Below, in pieces: positions 44,386-53,283 of a stretch of DNA of 64,000 nucleotides. A model generated the notes under the pieces. The model made no database searches, was not told the DNA's origin, and saw only the letters and a list, made by a program, of their open reading frames with translations. Made by a program: the position numbers and the translations under genes. Position 1 is the stretch's first letter. The number at the start of each line of letters is the position of its first letter. Source of the stretch: Thermococcus aggregans (GTDB lineage: Archaea; Methanobacteriota_B; Thermococci; Thermococcales; Thermococcaceae). The stretch is from assembly GCF_024022995.1 (NCBI RefSeq), contig NZ_CP099582.1, positions 124,001 through 188,000 of the forward strand. The letters are read 5' to 3'.

Positions 44386-45402
44386 TCACCCCATAACAAA
44401 CTTTATGTCAGTACTTTCGTAATCCTCAATAACCGCGAACATACCTCCAATCTTTACAACTCCCTTTTCCGTTTCGAGATGAATATTATTAACAGCTTCC
44501 TTAAATGAGAGAGTATATCCCACTACATTGCCATGGATTTTCTCGATTTCACCAGTTTTGATGTTCCTTCCAACGACCTCTGCTATGAGTGTCCCATTAT
44601 TGATATGTCTCTTTACAAAGTCCGCTGCATGAAACATAGCAAAAAATCTGATGTTCTGTGGATTTGTTATATCCTCCACCTCCAAAGAAGATTCTTTGAA
44701 TATCTCTATTATAAGACTGTATTGTGAGAATATTATTTCAGGATACGTTGCTTTGAAACTGGGTGGAGAAGATTGCCTAAAGCTTACATTCTGGACTGTA
44801 ACGACCTCCTTTCCATCGGTCATGCCTATTAAGTGGTTCAGCTTGTAGAACTGCCTGGCAAAGAAATTTCCTTTCCCTCTAAACTCCGATAGATCCGATA
44901 TTTTGTCGATGTAAAGAGACACTGTCACGCCTCTCTGAAGAGTTTTTATTAAGTCTTCCTTTATCGTTTCGAAAAATTCGCTTGGAGTAACTACTATCAC
45001 TTCGTTTTTAGCGGAATACAGCGACTCCCTGAACATCTCAAGGGCTTCATCAAAACTTCTGCTTCTCCATATTGCAGGTCTCTGTTCTTCCTTTTTTACA
45101 TTCTTAAGCTCAATTTCGAGCTTGTTCATTATGTCCTCAAGTTCTTTTTTGAACCTGAAAAATGCTATCCTTGGTGAGTAAGCAGCGTATACCTTCGGTG
45201 TTCCGTCAATTTCAGTTACAAACCCTCTAAGTTTTAAAGAGGATATTGTATCATAGACCCTGTTGTATGGAATTCCGCTTTTTGTAGAGATCTCCTTAGC
45301 AGTGCTGGGGCCGTAAACTAAGAGGGTCCAGTAAGTAAGAATTTCATACTTTGTAAACCCAATCTCACTCAAAGCGTGTGAAATTTCCGGAGGAATCTCC
45401 AT
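44386..45402 (-). CDS. trmB: Sugar-responsive transcriptional regulator TrmB
   Basis: A 338-residue regulator, the published TrmB length. An N-terminal winged helix ([41 protein letters not shown], cited as [20 protein letters not shown]) binds DNA; a phospholipase-D-like middle and a C-terminal sugar-binding domain follow. In P. furiosus and T. litoralis TrmB represses this mal cluster and is released by trehalose, maltose or sucrose. ATG 45402 follows AGGTGA. It is encoded between treT and malK, and a TrmB operator lies over the malE promoter. Confidence 0.95.
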   Translation of the reverse strand: MEIPPEISHALSEIGFTKYEILTYWTLLVYGPSTAKEISTKSGIPYNRVYDTISSLKLRGFVTEIDGTPKVYAAYSPRIAFFRFKKELEDIMNKLEIELKNVKKEEQRPAIWRSRSFDEALEMFRESLYSAKNEVIVVTPSEFFETIKEDLIKTLQRGVTVSLYIDKISDLSEFRGKGNFFARQFYKLNHLIGMTDGKEVVTVQNVSFRQSSPPSFKATYPEIIFSQYSLIIEIFKESSLEVEDITNPQNIRFFAMFHAADFVKRHINNGTLIAEVVGRNIKTGEIEKIHGNVVGYTLSFKEAVNNIHLETEKGVVKIGGMFAVIEDYESTDIKFVMG

Positions 45403-45434
45403 TATTGTCACCTAAAAATATATTGAAGAGGGAT

Positions 45435-46673
45435 TTAAAAAGAATTCAGCAAATCGAGATACCTCTCAAGATGTTTTGTTATTATGAAATTCTCTTTAAC
45501 CCTTTCTTTGGCATTTTTACCCATTTTCTGTGCCATGTCTTTGTGCTCAAGGAGATAGAGTGTTTTCTCAACGGCCTCACTGACATCTTTCACTAAGAAT
45601 CCTGTTTTTCCGTCCACTATCTGAAGTCTTATTCCTCCTACGGCTCTCCCTACCACCGGCTTTTCTTTCCACATTGCTTCGGTAACGGTTAATCCAAACC
45701 CCTCCTTAATGGACATCTGAAGAACTACGTCACTTGCCCTTTGGAAGGCATTTACCTCTCTTGCATGAACTCCGGTGAGATTTGTGAGCACTTTAACGTC
45801 ATAGTCCTCTCCGATTTTTCTTAGGGTTTTCTCGAAGTATATCCAGCCTTCAGGATCATCATGGGCCATTACACCAACTAGCAAGAGTTGAACCTCTGGT
45901 ATTCTCTCCTTGACTTTTCTGTAGACATCTATAACATCAAAAATTCCTTTCCATGGATCAAAACGAGACACCTGTGTTATTATTGGTCTCTCTGGATCCA
46001 CGTCAAACCTTTCTAAGATTTTTAAAATTTCGCTCTCACTCAGTTCTCTGTTTTTTTCACTAAGAGGATCAATGGAAGGGGGCATTATAACCACTTTGCT
46101 TTTATTAAGGTCATTCTGCACATACTCCTCCATATGGAAAATATATCCATCATACTTCTCGACAAACTGCCTCAGAAACTTCCAGAACTCCAGGTTTGGA
46201 TCGCTTAGGTCGATGTGACATCTCCAAATCCAAGGTTGCTTTTTCTCATAAAACTCTATAAGGGGTGCCGGTTGAGGATCGTGTATCAAGACGTAATCGA
46301 ACGAGCTCAAATCAAAGTCCTCAGCGTTTTTCTTGTTTGTTTTCAAATAGAGTTCTTTCATTTCTTCAGTTAACCTAAGCTCCTTGTTTCCCTGAAGAGC
46401 ATTGTGGAAGCTCTTTGTAACATTGAAAAATTCATTTGTTCCTTCAATCACAAACCATCTTGCGTCTATTCCAACATCCCTCATCAGAGGGACAAGATTG
46501 TGCAAAATTTCGGCAACACCTCCGCCAAAGGAGGTGGAGTTTACATGGGTAAAGCTCTTACCTTTCAGATTCTCTGCCTTTTCTTTAATAGTTTCCAAGG
46601 CTCCTTCCCCTATTATTTTTCTGTAGTCTTCAAGCTTTTTACCTTCCCCACCAAACTTCGTTACCTCATACAT
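45435..46673 (-). CDS. treT: Trehalose glycosyltransferring synthase TreT
   Basis: A 412-residue GT4-family enzyme that reversibly forms trehalose from NDP-glucose and glucose. In this context it splits imported trehalose to glucose and NDP-glucose. Starts MYEVTKFGGEGKKLEDYRKIIG, as in characterised TreT. VNSTSFGGGVAEILHNLVPL binds sugar, SRFDPWKGI and EGFGLTVTEAMWKEKPVV form the nucleotide-sugar site with the E-x7-E motif. ATG 46673 is 6 nt after GGGAGGT; the open frame extends 43 codons upstream into malG but is not translated. Confidence 0.95.
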   Translation of the reverse strand: MYEVTKFGGEGKKLEDYRKIIGEGALETIKEKAENLKGKSFTHVNSTSFGGGVAEILHNLVPLMRDVGIDARWFVIEGTNEFFNVTKSFHNALQGNKELRLTEEMKELYLKTNKKNAEDFDLSSFDYVLIHDPQPAPLIEFYEKKQPWIWRCHIDLSDPNLEFWKFLRQFVEKYDGYIFHMEEYVQNDLNKSKVVIMPPSIDPLSEKNRELSESEILKILERFDVDPERPIITQVSRFDPWKGIFDVIDVYRKVKERIPEVQLLLVGVMAHDDPEGWIYFEKTLRKIGEDYDVKVLTNLTGVHAREVNAFQRASDVVLQMSIKEGFGLTVTEAMWKEKPVVGRAVGGIRLQIVDGKTGFLVKDVSEAVEKTLYLLEHKDMAQKMGKNAKERVKENFIITKHLERYLDLLNSF

Positions 46674-46687
46674 CTTCATACCTCCCA

Positions 46688-47533
46688 TTATTTCTCGGTT
46701 GACCAGCCTATCATACCGCTTATATAGTACTTCTGGAAGAGAGCATAGACAAGCAATGGAACAACCATTACCATGATGGAAGCTGCAGTTAGTATGCCCC
46801 AATCAACAAAATACTGCCCCCTAAGCAAAGGAAGTCTTTGGGTAGCAACGTATTTCTCCGGATTTTGCAGAAATACCAATGCTAGGAAGAAGTCACTCCA
46901 CACCCAAGTAAACTGGAGTATTGCAGCTGAGATTAACCCCGGTAGCGCCATTGGCAGGACGATCTTGTAAAATATCTGGAAATCAGTGGCTCCGTCTATT
47001 CTTGCGGCTTCCTCGACGTCCGTTGGGAGCATTGAGAAATAGTTCCGCATAAAGAAGATGATCCACGCTAAACCCCATGCCGAATGAACCGTTATTAGAC
47101 CCCTGAATGTGTTTAACATATGAAGATTTCTCAAAAGAAAGTACAGAGGAACTACTGTCATCTGCTGTGGGAGAGCCATTAGGAACACTATAAACGCAAA
47201 GAGATAGTGCCTTATTGGGAAGCTGTATCTGGCAAAGGCATAGGCAGCTAATGCGGCGACTATCAAAGGAACAATTGTGGAGGGGATTGCAATTATTAAG
47301 GAGTTCTTTAATCCCTGACTTATGGGGAACATGGGATGATTAAAGGCATTTATGTAGTTTTTCAAAGTTATTGTAAAGGGATGAAAATGCCACCATCCAC
47401 TTACGATCTCTTCATACGGTCTTATTGAGGCCATAAGGACTCCTATAAAAGGTATCAGCCATATTATTCCTATAATCCACGCGAGTGCGTTCGAAACGAT
47501 GTACTTTCTAAGTTTATACCTTGGTATAGCCAT
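46688..47533 (-). CDS. malG: Trehalose/maltose ABC transporter permease MalG
   Basis: A 281-residue membrane protein with six hydrophobic segments. The EAA loop is EEAARIDGATDFQIFYKIVLP, cited as EEAARIDGATDFQIFYKIVL, near residue 190. It pairs with MalF and couples to MalK. ATG 47533 has GGAGGGA six nt upstream; the malF stop overlaps the region just before it. Confidence 0.93.
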   Translation of the reverse strand: MAIPRYKLRKYIVSNALAWIIGIIWLIPFIGVLMASIRPYEEIVSGWWHFHPFTITLKNYINAFNHPMFPISQGLKNSLIIAIPSTIVPLIVAALAAYAFARYSFPIRHYLFAFIVFLMALPQQMTVVPLYFLLRNLHMLNTFRGLITVHSAWGLAWIIFFMRNYFSMLPTDVEEAARIDGATDFQIFYKIVLPMALPGLISAAILQFTWVWSDFFLALVFLQNPEKYVATQRLPLLRGQYFVDWGILTAASIMVMVVPLLVYALFQKYYISGMIGWSTEK

Positions 47534-47535
47534 TA

Positions 47536-48417
47536 TCACTCCCTCCTCCTAATCAACCATAGGGCAGGTATGAGAGTTAATGCAGTCAAAAGCACGGCCA
47601 CTACAGCGGCATAGTTGTAGTTGAGGGCTCTTGCAAAGTAGTCCCACATTTGAAGCGCAAGAACCATTGAAGCTCCTCCTGGACCACCGCCGGTTGCTAC
47701 ATATACAACATCGAAGATTTTGAGATCCCAGAGCAGAGTCATTGCCACTACAACAACGGTAATTGGTTTCAAGAGGGGCCAGGTCACGTTTTTGAAGATC
47801 TGAAACTTGTTGGCACCGTCTATCAAAGCGGCCTCGTAATAGTCCTTGGGTATAGAAGCCAAGCCTGCCGAGTACATCAACATGCTGAAGCCGGTCCATA
47901 TCCAAATTGATCCCAAAATTGCAGCAAAGAGTGCAGTTTCGGGATACGCTGTCCAAGTAATTGCGAGTCTCTCAATGCCAAGCAACTTAAAAATTGCGGG
48001 GATTACCCCTGCTCCTTCTTCAAAAAGAAAGCGAATTATCAAACCTCCAACGATCATCGGGATTACCATACCCAGGAAGATTATAGACTTGACTATAGAA
48101 CTCCCCTTAACCTCCTCCCGTCTTAAAAGAAGGGCGATTCCCAAGCCTAAAAACACAGTAGCAGGAAGATGAATGGCTATCCATACTATGTTATGAATTA
48201 AAGCTCCCCATGGGGGAGATTTAGTCGGAAATCTGTCGAGGTTTACTATATCGGGGCTCAGCAGAACCTCTTTGTAGTTCTCCAAACCAACAAACTTTCC
48301 ATCAAGGAAGAAGCTCAGGTATATTGTTTTGAACACCGGGTATATTACAAAGGGAACCATTAAGACAAGCGCCGGTAAAAGGAAAAAAAGGGGAGTTAAA
48401 GATTTAGGCCTCCTCAT
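47536..48417 (-). CDS. malF: Trehalose/maltose ABC transporter permease MalF
   Basis: A 293-residue membrane protein with about six hydrophobic segments and the EAA loop YEAALIDGANKFQIFKNVTW (about residue 200). It lacks the long periplasmic insertion of enterobacterial MalF. ATG 48417 follows GGGGGG by 5 nt and lies 12 nt after malE. Confidence 0.93.
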   Translation of the reverse strand: MRRPKSLTPLFFLLPALVLMVPFVIYPVFKTIYLSFFLDGKFVGLENYKEVLLSPDIVNLDRFPTKSPPWGALIHNIVWIAIHLPATVFLGLGIALLLRREEVKGSSIVKSIIFLGMVIPMIVGGLIIRFLFEEGAGVIPAIFKLLGIERLAITWTAYPETALFAAILGSIWIWTGFSMLMYSAGLASIPKDYYEAALIDGANKFQIFKNVTWPLLKPITVVVVAMTLLWDLKIFDVVYVATGGGPGGASMVLALQMWDYFARALNYNYAAVVAVLLTALTLIPALWLIRRRE

Positions 48418-48429
48418 TAAGACCCCCCT

Positions 48430-49707
48430 TCACTTCTTTGGAAACTTGGCGTCCAGTGTACTCAAAACATCGTCTAATCTATTTGGCTGTACCCACAAGA
48501 GCTTTAGTTGATCCCAGAAAGTCTTCTGCCATTCTCCTCCAATACTATCATCGAGATCCGGTGCTGATTCCACATTGGCCACGACCTTTGCAACATCCTT
48601 CATGGGCTCCCAGTAGTCGTCAATGGATACCTTCTTCCATGTTGCCAGCTTTCCTGACTTGGTACCCACGTGAATTCTCTGTCCTTCCGTTGCCAAGAAT
48701 TTGGCAAGCTCCATGGCTTCTTTTGGATGGCTTGTGTACTTGGGCACCATGAAGTAATCTGGAGCAAGAACCATTGCTTTGACTCCCGGTAGTGAAATTA
48801 AGCCTAGATCTGTGGGATCATCAACCATTCCGGTTATCCAGGTACCCATGAAGTACAATGCATAGTCTCCCTTCCACCATAGATCCACCGCAGATGTCCA
48901 TTCTATTGGATCGCTGAAGTAGCCAGCTTTTAGAAGTGGTACAAGCCTTTGCTCAAATATGCTTCTCACCTGTGGATCTTCCCACTTAACCTCTCCGTTT
49001 ATAAGCTTGAGCTGAAGGTCTTTTCCTCCGAAGGTCAGAATGAAGTGTTCAGTTACATCAGAAAGTGGCCATCCTACGCTATCGCCGCTAACGATTGGAG
49101 CTTTAACCCCTGGTATTTGCTTTATCTTTTCGAGCAACGCCACGAACTCATCCCAGGTTTCTGGGGGCTTTAGGCCATGTTTCTCGAAGAATGACTTTCT
49201 ATACCAGAACCCTGGCTTGGCCGCTGCTGTAAATGGAACACCATAAATTTTTCCATCCGCAGTAACTGTGTCTAGAATTCCAGGAACGTATTCGTCGGGG
49301 TTTATTACCTCATTAAACTCCATCAAATGACCTTTCTGACCCATCTCCGCTATGAACCATCCCCACATTGCTATGACATCGGCTGGAGTGTCCCCCGACT
49401 CAAACTGAAGAGGCAGAATCGTCGAAAGGTCTTCAGCCCTGTATGTTTTGTATTCCACCTTTATGTTTGGATGTTGAGCCTCAAAGGCCTTGATAACTTC
49501 CATAAAAGCATCGAGCTCTGCCCCGGACCATGGGCCTATTACTTTTAAAGTAACCTGTTCTACGGGCTTTGTTTCTGTAACGGTCTCTTTTTGCGTAACC
49601 GTTGTTGGAGTAGCGGTCTGTTGACCTCCAATGCATCCGCTCGCCACTACCGCAATGCCCAAAACTCCAACTAAAAACAAACCAAGCAGTACCTTCTTGA
49701 CATCCAT
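48430..49707 (-). CDS. malE: Trehalose/maltose-binding lipoprotein MalE
   Basis: A 425-residue high-affinity binding protein. Leader with lipobox VASGC (Cys25), a Thr-rich linker (GGQQTATPTTVTQKETVTET), then the type I solute-binding fold of family CUT1. It is closely similar, from memory, to T. litoralis TMBP, which binds trehalose and maltose equally well. ATG 49707 with GAGGTG 7 nt upstream. First gene of malEFG-treT-trmB-malK, driven by a TrmB-controlled promoter. Confidence 0.95.
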   Translation of the reverse strand: MDVKKVLLGLFLVGVLGIAVVASGCIGGQQTATPTTVTQKETVTETKPVEQVTLKVIGPWSGAELDAFMEVIKAFEAQHPNIKVEYKTYRAEDLSTILPLQFESGDTPADVIAMWGWFIAEMGQKGHLMEFNEVINPDEYVPGILDTVTADGKIYGVPFTAAAKPGFWYRKSFFEKHGLKPPETWDEFVALLEKIKQIPGVKAPIVSGDSVGWPLSDVTEHFILTFGGKDLQLKLINGEVKWEDPQVRSIFEQRLVPLLKAGYFSDPIEWTSAVDLWWKGDYALYFMGTWITGMVDDPTDLGLISLPGVKAMVLAPDYFMVPKYTSHPKEAMELAKFLATEGQRIHVGTKSGKLATWKKVSIDDYWEPMKDVAKVVANVESAPDLDDSIGGEWQKTFWDQLKLLWVQPNRLDDVLSTLDAKFPKK

Positions 49708-49733
49708 ATGGAGACACCTCAATCCCTTGTATA

Positions 49734-49744
49734 TACTAAAAGTA
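49734..49744. promoter_or_regulatory. TrmB operator at the malE promoter
   Basis: TACT-AAA-AGTA matches the published TrmB site TACT-N3-AGTA exactly. It lies directly downstream of the TATA box and before the expected start, where bound TrmB would block RNA polymerase recruitment. Confidence 0.85.
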
Positions 49745-49754
49745 TATATATTTT
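49743..49754 (-). promoter_or_regulatory. TATA box of the mal operon
   Basis: Minus-strand AAAATATATATA, about 36-47 nt before the malE ATG, giving a leader of about 13 nt that just holds the ribosome binding site. Confidence 0.7.
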
Positions 49755-49939
49755 ACGGATGAAAAAATCAGATTTTTCAATAATTATAATACTTTATCAA
49801 GCCTAAGCAGAATGTTAATTGCCGATTTTAATTCAAAACCTACAGTATAATTATAGCCACGTTAACTGTTTACTTTAAGTATAAACACCCTTAGAGCAAA
49901 ACTTTAAGTTCTCCTTACACTAGTCCCTAGGGGGTCACA

Positions 49940-50878
49940 ATGATCTACGCAATAGGAGAGGTCCTAATAGACTTTATTGCAAAAGAAGAAGGAAAACTGA
50001 AAAACGTTAAAGAGTTTGAAAAGCATCCTGGCGGTGCTCCAGCGAATGTTGTTGTTGGCTTGAGGAAGCTCGGGATAAAAAGCGGATTGATAAGCAAAGT
50101 CGGTGCCGATCCCTTTGGTGAATTTCTCATAGAGGCACTCAAAAAAGAAGGGGTTGAAACGAAATACATAGTAAAGGACGTAAACAAACACACGGGAATA
50201 GTTTTTGTCCAGCTTATAGGGGCAAAGCCCGAATTTATATTGTACGATGGTGTGGCATACTTTAACTTAAAGAAAGAAGAGATAGAATGGGATTTTACAA
50301 AAGATGCTGAGCTTCTACATTTTGGAAGCGTTCTCTTTGCGAGGGAACCAAGCAGATCAACCGTCTTTGACGTTCTTAGAAAAGTTAAAGGAAAAATTCC
50401 TCTTAGCTATGATGTCAACATCAGGCTTGACCTGTGGAGAGAAAAAGAGGGAGAAATGCTCAGGGATATAGAAGAGGCTCTCAGGCTTGCAGATATAGTA
50501 AAAATCGGAGATGAGGAATTAAGCTACCTCGACAAAAACGGAATAACACTCGAAGACTTCAGATTTGATCTCATGGCAATAACAAAAGGCGCTAAAGGAA
50601 GTACAATTATCCACAAGGATATAAGCGTTAATGTTCCCTCATTTAAGGTTAAGCCTGTAGATACCACCGGAGCTGGAGATGCCTTTATGGCAGCCCTCTT
50701 GGCTTCTCTCTCGTATATGGGCAAGCTGAACAAATTAGAGTTCTCCAAAGAACAACTGGAGGAACTTGGGAGTTTTGCAAACTTGGTGGCTGCGCTCTCA
50801 ACTACGAAACGGGGAGCATGGAGTGTGCCAAACTTAGATGAAATTTTGAAGTATAGAAGATTCAGCTTCCTTCCATAG
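49940..50878 (+). CDS. PfkB-family sugar kinase (fructokinase-like)
   Basis: A 312-residue ribokinase-fold kinase. N-terminal signature HPGGAPANVVVGLRKLG (residues about 29-45) and C-terminal DTTGAGDAFMAALLASL with the catalytic Asp in GAGD. An ATP-dependent fructokinase of this family was described from T. litoralis, so fructose phosphorylation is the best guess; other hexoses or nucleosides cannot be excluded. It diverges from the mal operon across 217 nt; its own TATA (AAAACTTTAAG, about 49898-49908) lies far from the TrmB site. Ribosome binding site GGGGGT. Confidence 0.8.
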   Translation: MIYAIGEVLIDFIAKEEGKLKNVKEFEKHPGGAPANVVVGLRKLGIKSGLISKVGADPFGEFLIEALKKEGVETKYIVKDVNKHTGIVFVQLIGAKPEFILYDGVAYFNLKKEEIEWDFTKDAELLHFGSVLFAREPSRSTVFDVLRKVKGKIPLSYDVNIRLDLWREKEGEMLRDIEEALRLADIVKIGDEELSYLDKNGITLEDFRFDLMAITKGAKGSTIIHKDISVNVPSFKVKPVDTTGAGDAFMAALLASLSYMGKLNKLEFSKEQLEELGSFANLVAALSTTKRGAWSVPNLDEILKYRRFSFLP

Positions 50879-51179
50879 GTTCTTCTTTTTTACCAAAAAG
50901 CCCAATTAAATCGTGGAGTATTGCCAAATCTATGGCAGCGTTCAATGATTGAAAAAGATTCCCCGCCATCAGCATTAAGAGTGCAAAGAAAAAGTCTACT
51001 CCTTTGTATGCAATGGTTATTTTTATAGCCCTTCTTTCGCCTCTAACTATCCCCCAAGCGAGGAGGAAGTTCAAAAGACCAAAAATAAGCAACATATACC
51101 TTTCGCTCCCAAAAGCACCGGCTGAATAATACAAAAGGAAAAGTGATTGGAGAAATAACAGATACACGGCAATTTTCAT
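50862..51179 (-). CDS. Small hypothetical membrane protein
   Basis: A 105-residue protein with four hydrophobic segments (about residues 3-22, 27-45, 52-70, 76-94) and a short charged tail GKKEEPMEGS. No family recognised. Its ATG overlaps the stop of the cysteine-synthase-like gene, so it is co-transcribed with it, and its 3' end overlaps the convergent sugar kinase by 17 nt. Confidence 0.65.
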   Translation of the reverse strand: MKIAVYLLFLQSLFLLYYSAGAFGSERYMLLIFGLLNFLLAWGIVRGERRAIKITIAYKGVDFFFALLMLMAGNLFQSLNAAIDLAILHDLIGLFGKKEEPMEGS

Positions 51180-52085
51180 TGACCATCACTCAAGTATCTC
51201 TCAAATGCATCAACGTATTTAAACCCATCGTCTGGAAATACCAAAACTGCAGTCCCGGGGTATTTATCACGGATTTTCTCAAAAGCTTTAACCACCGCGC
51301 CCGAACTCAGACCTATTAAAAGGCCCTCTTCTCTGGCTATCTGTATTGATCCTTCGATTGCTTCTCTTTGGGTAATCTCGATTACTTCGTCAATCTCCAC
51401 CTTAAAGAACCATTTTGGCTTTGTTTCGAGCCTTTTTATGCCCGGTATCTTTTTGCCTTTGGCCGGTACTACTCCAATAACTTTTGTGTTGTAGCGTTCC
51501 TTGAAATATTTCGCTATTCCCCCTATGTGGCCCGAAGTGCCTATTCCTGCTACTATAAGGTCGGGCTTTTTGCCTATACTTTTCAGTTGTTCGTCTATTT
51601 CTCTGGCAGTAAAGCGATAGTGGGCCTCGAAATTGTCTTCATTCTCGAACTGATTGAGGTTGGCTGCCCTAGCTTTCCTTGCTTCTTCGACGACGTGCTC
51701 AACCATATTAGGATCTATAGTCTCAAAATCGGTCATAACTACCTCCGCGCCGAGTACTTTGAGCAGGATTTGGGTAGCCTTTGGTGTCGGCTTTGGCAGA
51801 TATGCTCTAAACCCTATTCCCAGAACGTTGCTGAGAGCCGCGAGAGAAATCCCAACGTTTCCAGAAGTTGCTTCAAAAATTTTTCGAACACCGTTGATGT
51901 CCCCACGCTCAAGGGCTTTCATGAGCATATTGAAAACTGTCCTGTCCTTTATGCTCCTGCTGAAGGGGTTAAAGAACTCCAGCTTGGCAAAATACATCCC
52001 TCCTTTCATCTGAAAGTGAAAGCCTGAGCAGGGGAGTTGGTTTGAATTTTTCAAAGAGCTCGAGTGGATTGTTGAACACGTTCAT
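51176..52085 (-). pseudogene. Cysteine synthase-like PLP enzyme, interrupted by a +1 frameshift
   Basis: A fold-type II PLP enzyme of the cysteine synthase/cystathionine beta-synthase family. Normal translation would start at ATG 52085 (GGTGAT upstream) and read MNVFNNPLELFEKFKPTPLL...DERRDVF. An extra T in a run of four (plus-strand A run 51989-51992) then shifts the frame to Cys-Gln and a stop 19 nt on. The other frame continues AKLEFFNPFSRSIKDRTVF, with the PLP lysine in SIKDR, EATSGNVGISLA, and GIGTSGHIGG for the phosphate. Removing one T restores a roughly 302-residue protein. A real null mutation, slippage, or a sequencing error are all possible. Confidence 0.8.
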
Positions 52086-52162
52086 TTTTGATCACCGTAT
52101 TGGCCTTTTAATCGGCGCTTATAAGTGTTTCTTTTGCGGCAATCTTATACAAAAATGTGTAT

Positions 52163-52756
52163 TCAACACTCTTTTCCAAAGACTTCCCTGTAAATCTTTT
52201 TGAACTCGCCGAGGGCTCCTCTTATTATGGGATGCCTCGGCACGAAATTACAGCTTTCTTCAGGCTCTATACTTATCTCAAACGTGCCTATACCTTTTGC
52301 AATTCTCTCGATCTCTATTTTGTCCATTGCTATAAGCGGTCTGAGTATCGGTAGATCAGTTGCAAGGCTTATTATTAGAAGGTTATCAAGGGTTTGAGAG
52401 GCAACTTGGCCAAGAGAGTCTCCAGTGATTATCGCCATGGCGCCTTTTTCTTTTGCTATCTCCGTGGCTTTCATGAACATGCTGAGTTTGCAAAAAATGC
52501 ATATCCACTTTTCTTTTTTCATCTTTATCAGCCTATCAAAGATAGGTTTTTGGTATTCAAGGGCATCAACAACAATCAGCTCTTCTAGCCTATCGGGGTA
52601 AAGTTCCTTAAGTCTCAGCCAGATTCTCCTAACTTTTTGATAATTAATCTCGCTCTGCATGAAGTGAATCGGATAAACCGTAAAACCTTTTTTGAGCATG
52701 AGGTGTATCGCCACAGGCGAATCTATCCCAGAGCTCAAGAGTGCAACAGCCTTCAC
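52163..52756 (-). CDS. Stand-alone ThiI-like PP-loop protein
   Basis: A 197-residue protein matching only the C-terminal AANH domain of ThiI. PP-loop LSSGIDSPVAIHLMLKKG (7-24), CIFCK (CxxC, about residues 86-90), ITGDSLGQVASQTLDNL and the RGALGEFKKIYREVFG tail all parallel the full ThiI at 53280-54428. It lacks NFLD and THUMP domains, so it would need another way to bind tRNA, or acts on a different substrate. GTG start after GGAGGTGG. In one operon with DUF998 and ThiI. Confidence 0.8.
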   Translation of the reverse strand: MKAVALLSSGIDSPVAIHLMLKKGFTVYPIHFMQSEINYQKVRRIWLRLKELYPDRLEELIVVDALEYQKPIFDRLIKMKKEKWICIFCKLSMFMKATEIAKEKGAMAIITGDSLGQVASQTLDNLLIISLATDLPILRPLIAMDKIEIERIAKGIGTFEISIEPEESCNFVPRHPIIRGALGEFKKIYREVFGKEC

Positions 52757-53283
52757 TCTTCCACCTCCAGAGTTAGATAAACTATCCAGGCGTTTATGAA
52801 GAGAGCCCCCACAAGTTCCGGGATGGCAAGTCCGTCAAATATTGTAGTAAGATAAAGCATCATCATGAATACTATCGGGCTGCCAAGAAGCCATACGATA
52901 GCAAACCTCTTTTTTCTCCTTGCCCTCAAGCCATAGACAAAGATATCTGCAAAGAGCAAGATGTAAAAGGAGAGTGCAAAAAATGAATGGGGCTTATATT
53001 CTTCGGGAAATACTCCTACAAGCAACAAAGAGAACATGCCAAGAGAAAAGAGGATAGTGACTCTTTTCTCCTTTAACATTTCAATACCAAATACCATTCC
53101 GAGAAAGCCAAGAAAAACCAGCAAGGAATTGAAAGCATATCCTATAGGATTTTTAATGGAACCCATATCACTGAGAGCATTTTCTGTTAGAGAAAACCAA
53201 GGATTCAAGTGGATGGCGATAAAGATGCCACCAAAAGTAAGAAACGGAAAGGAAAGTCCCAAACCTCTAACCCACTTTTTCAT
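52753..53283 (-). CDS. DUF998 membrane protein
   Basis: A 176-residue protein with about six hydrophobic segments, containing FSLTENALSDMGSIKNPIGYAFN and VGVFPEEYKPHSFFALSFY, the two conserved blocks of DUF998. Function unknown. Four-nt overlaps at both ends place it in the thiI operon between the two PP-loop genes. Confidence 0.75.
   Translation of the reverse strand: MKKWVRGLGLSFPFLTFGGIFIAIHLNPWFSLTENALSDMGSIKNPIGYAFNSLLVFLGFLGMVFGIEMLKEKRVTILFSLGMFSLLLVGVFPEEYKPHSFFALSFYILLFADIFVYGLRARRKKRFAIVWLLGSPIVFMMMLYLTTIFDGLAIPELVGALFINAWIVYLTLEVEE

Noticed and set aside
46674-46802. A 43-codon extension of treT into malG
   Set aside because: ATG 46673 has a ribosome binding site and gives the N-terminus of characterised TreT enzymes; the extension lies within the malG coding sequence.
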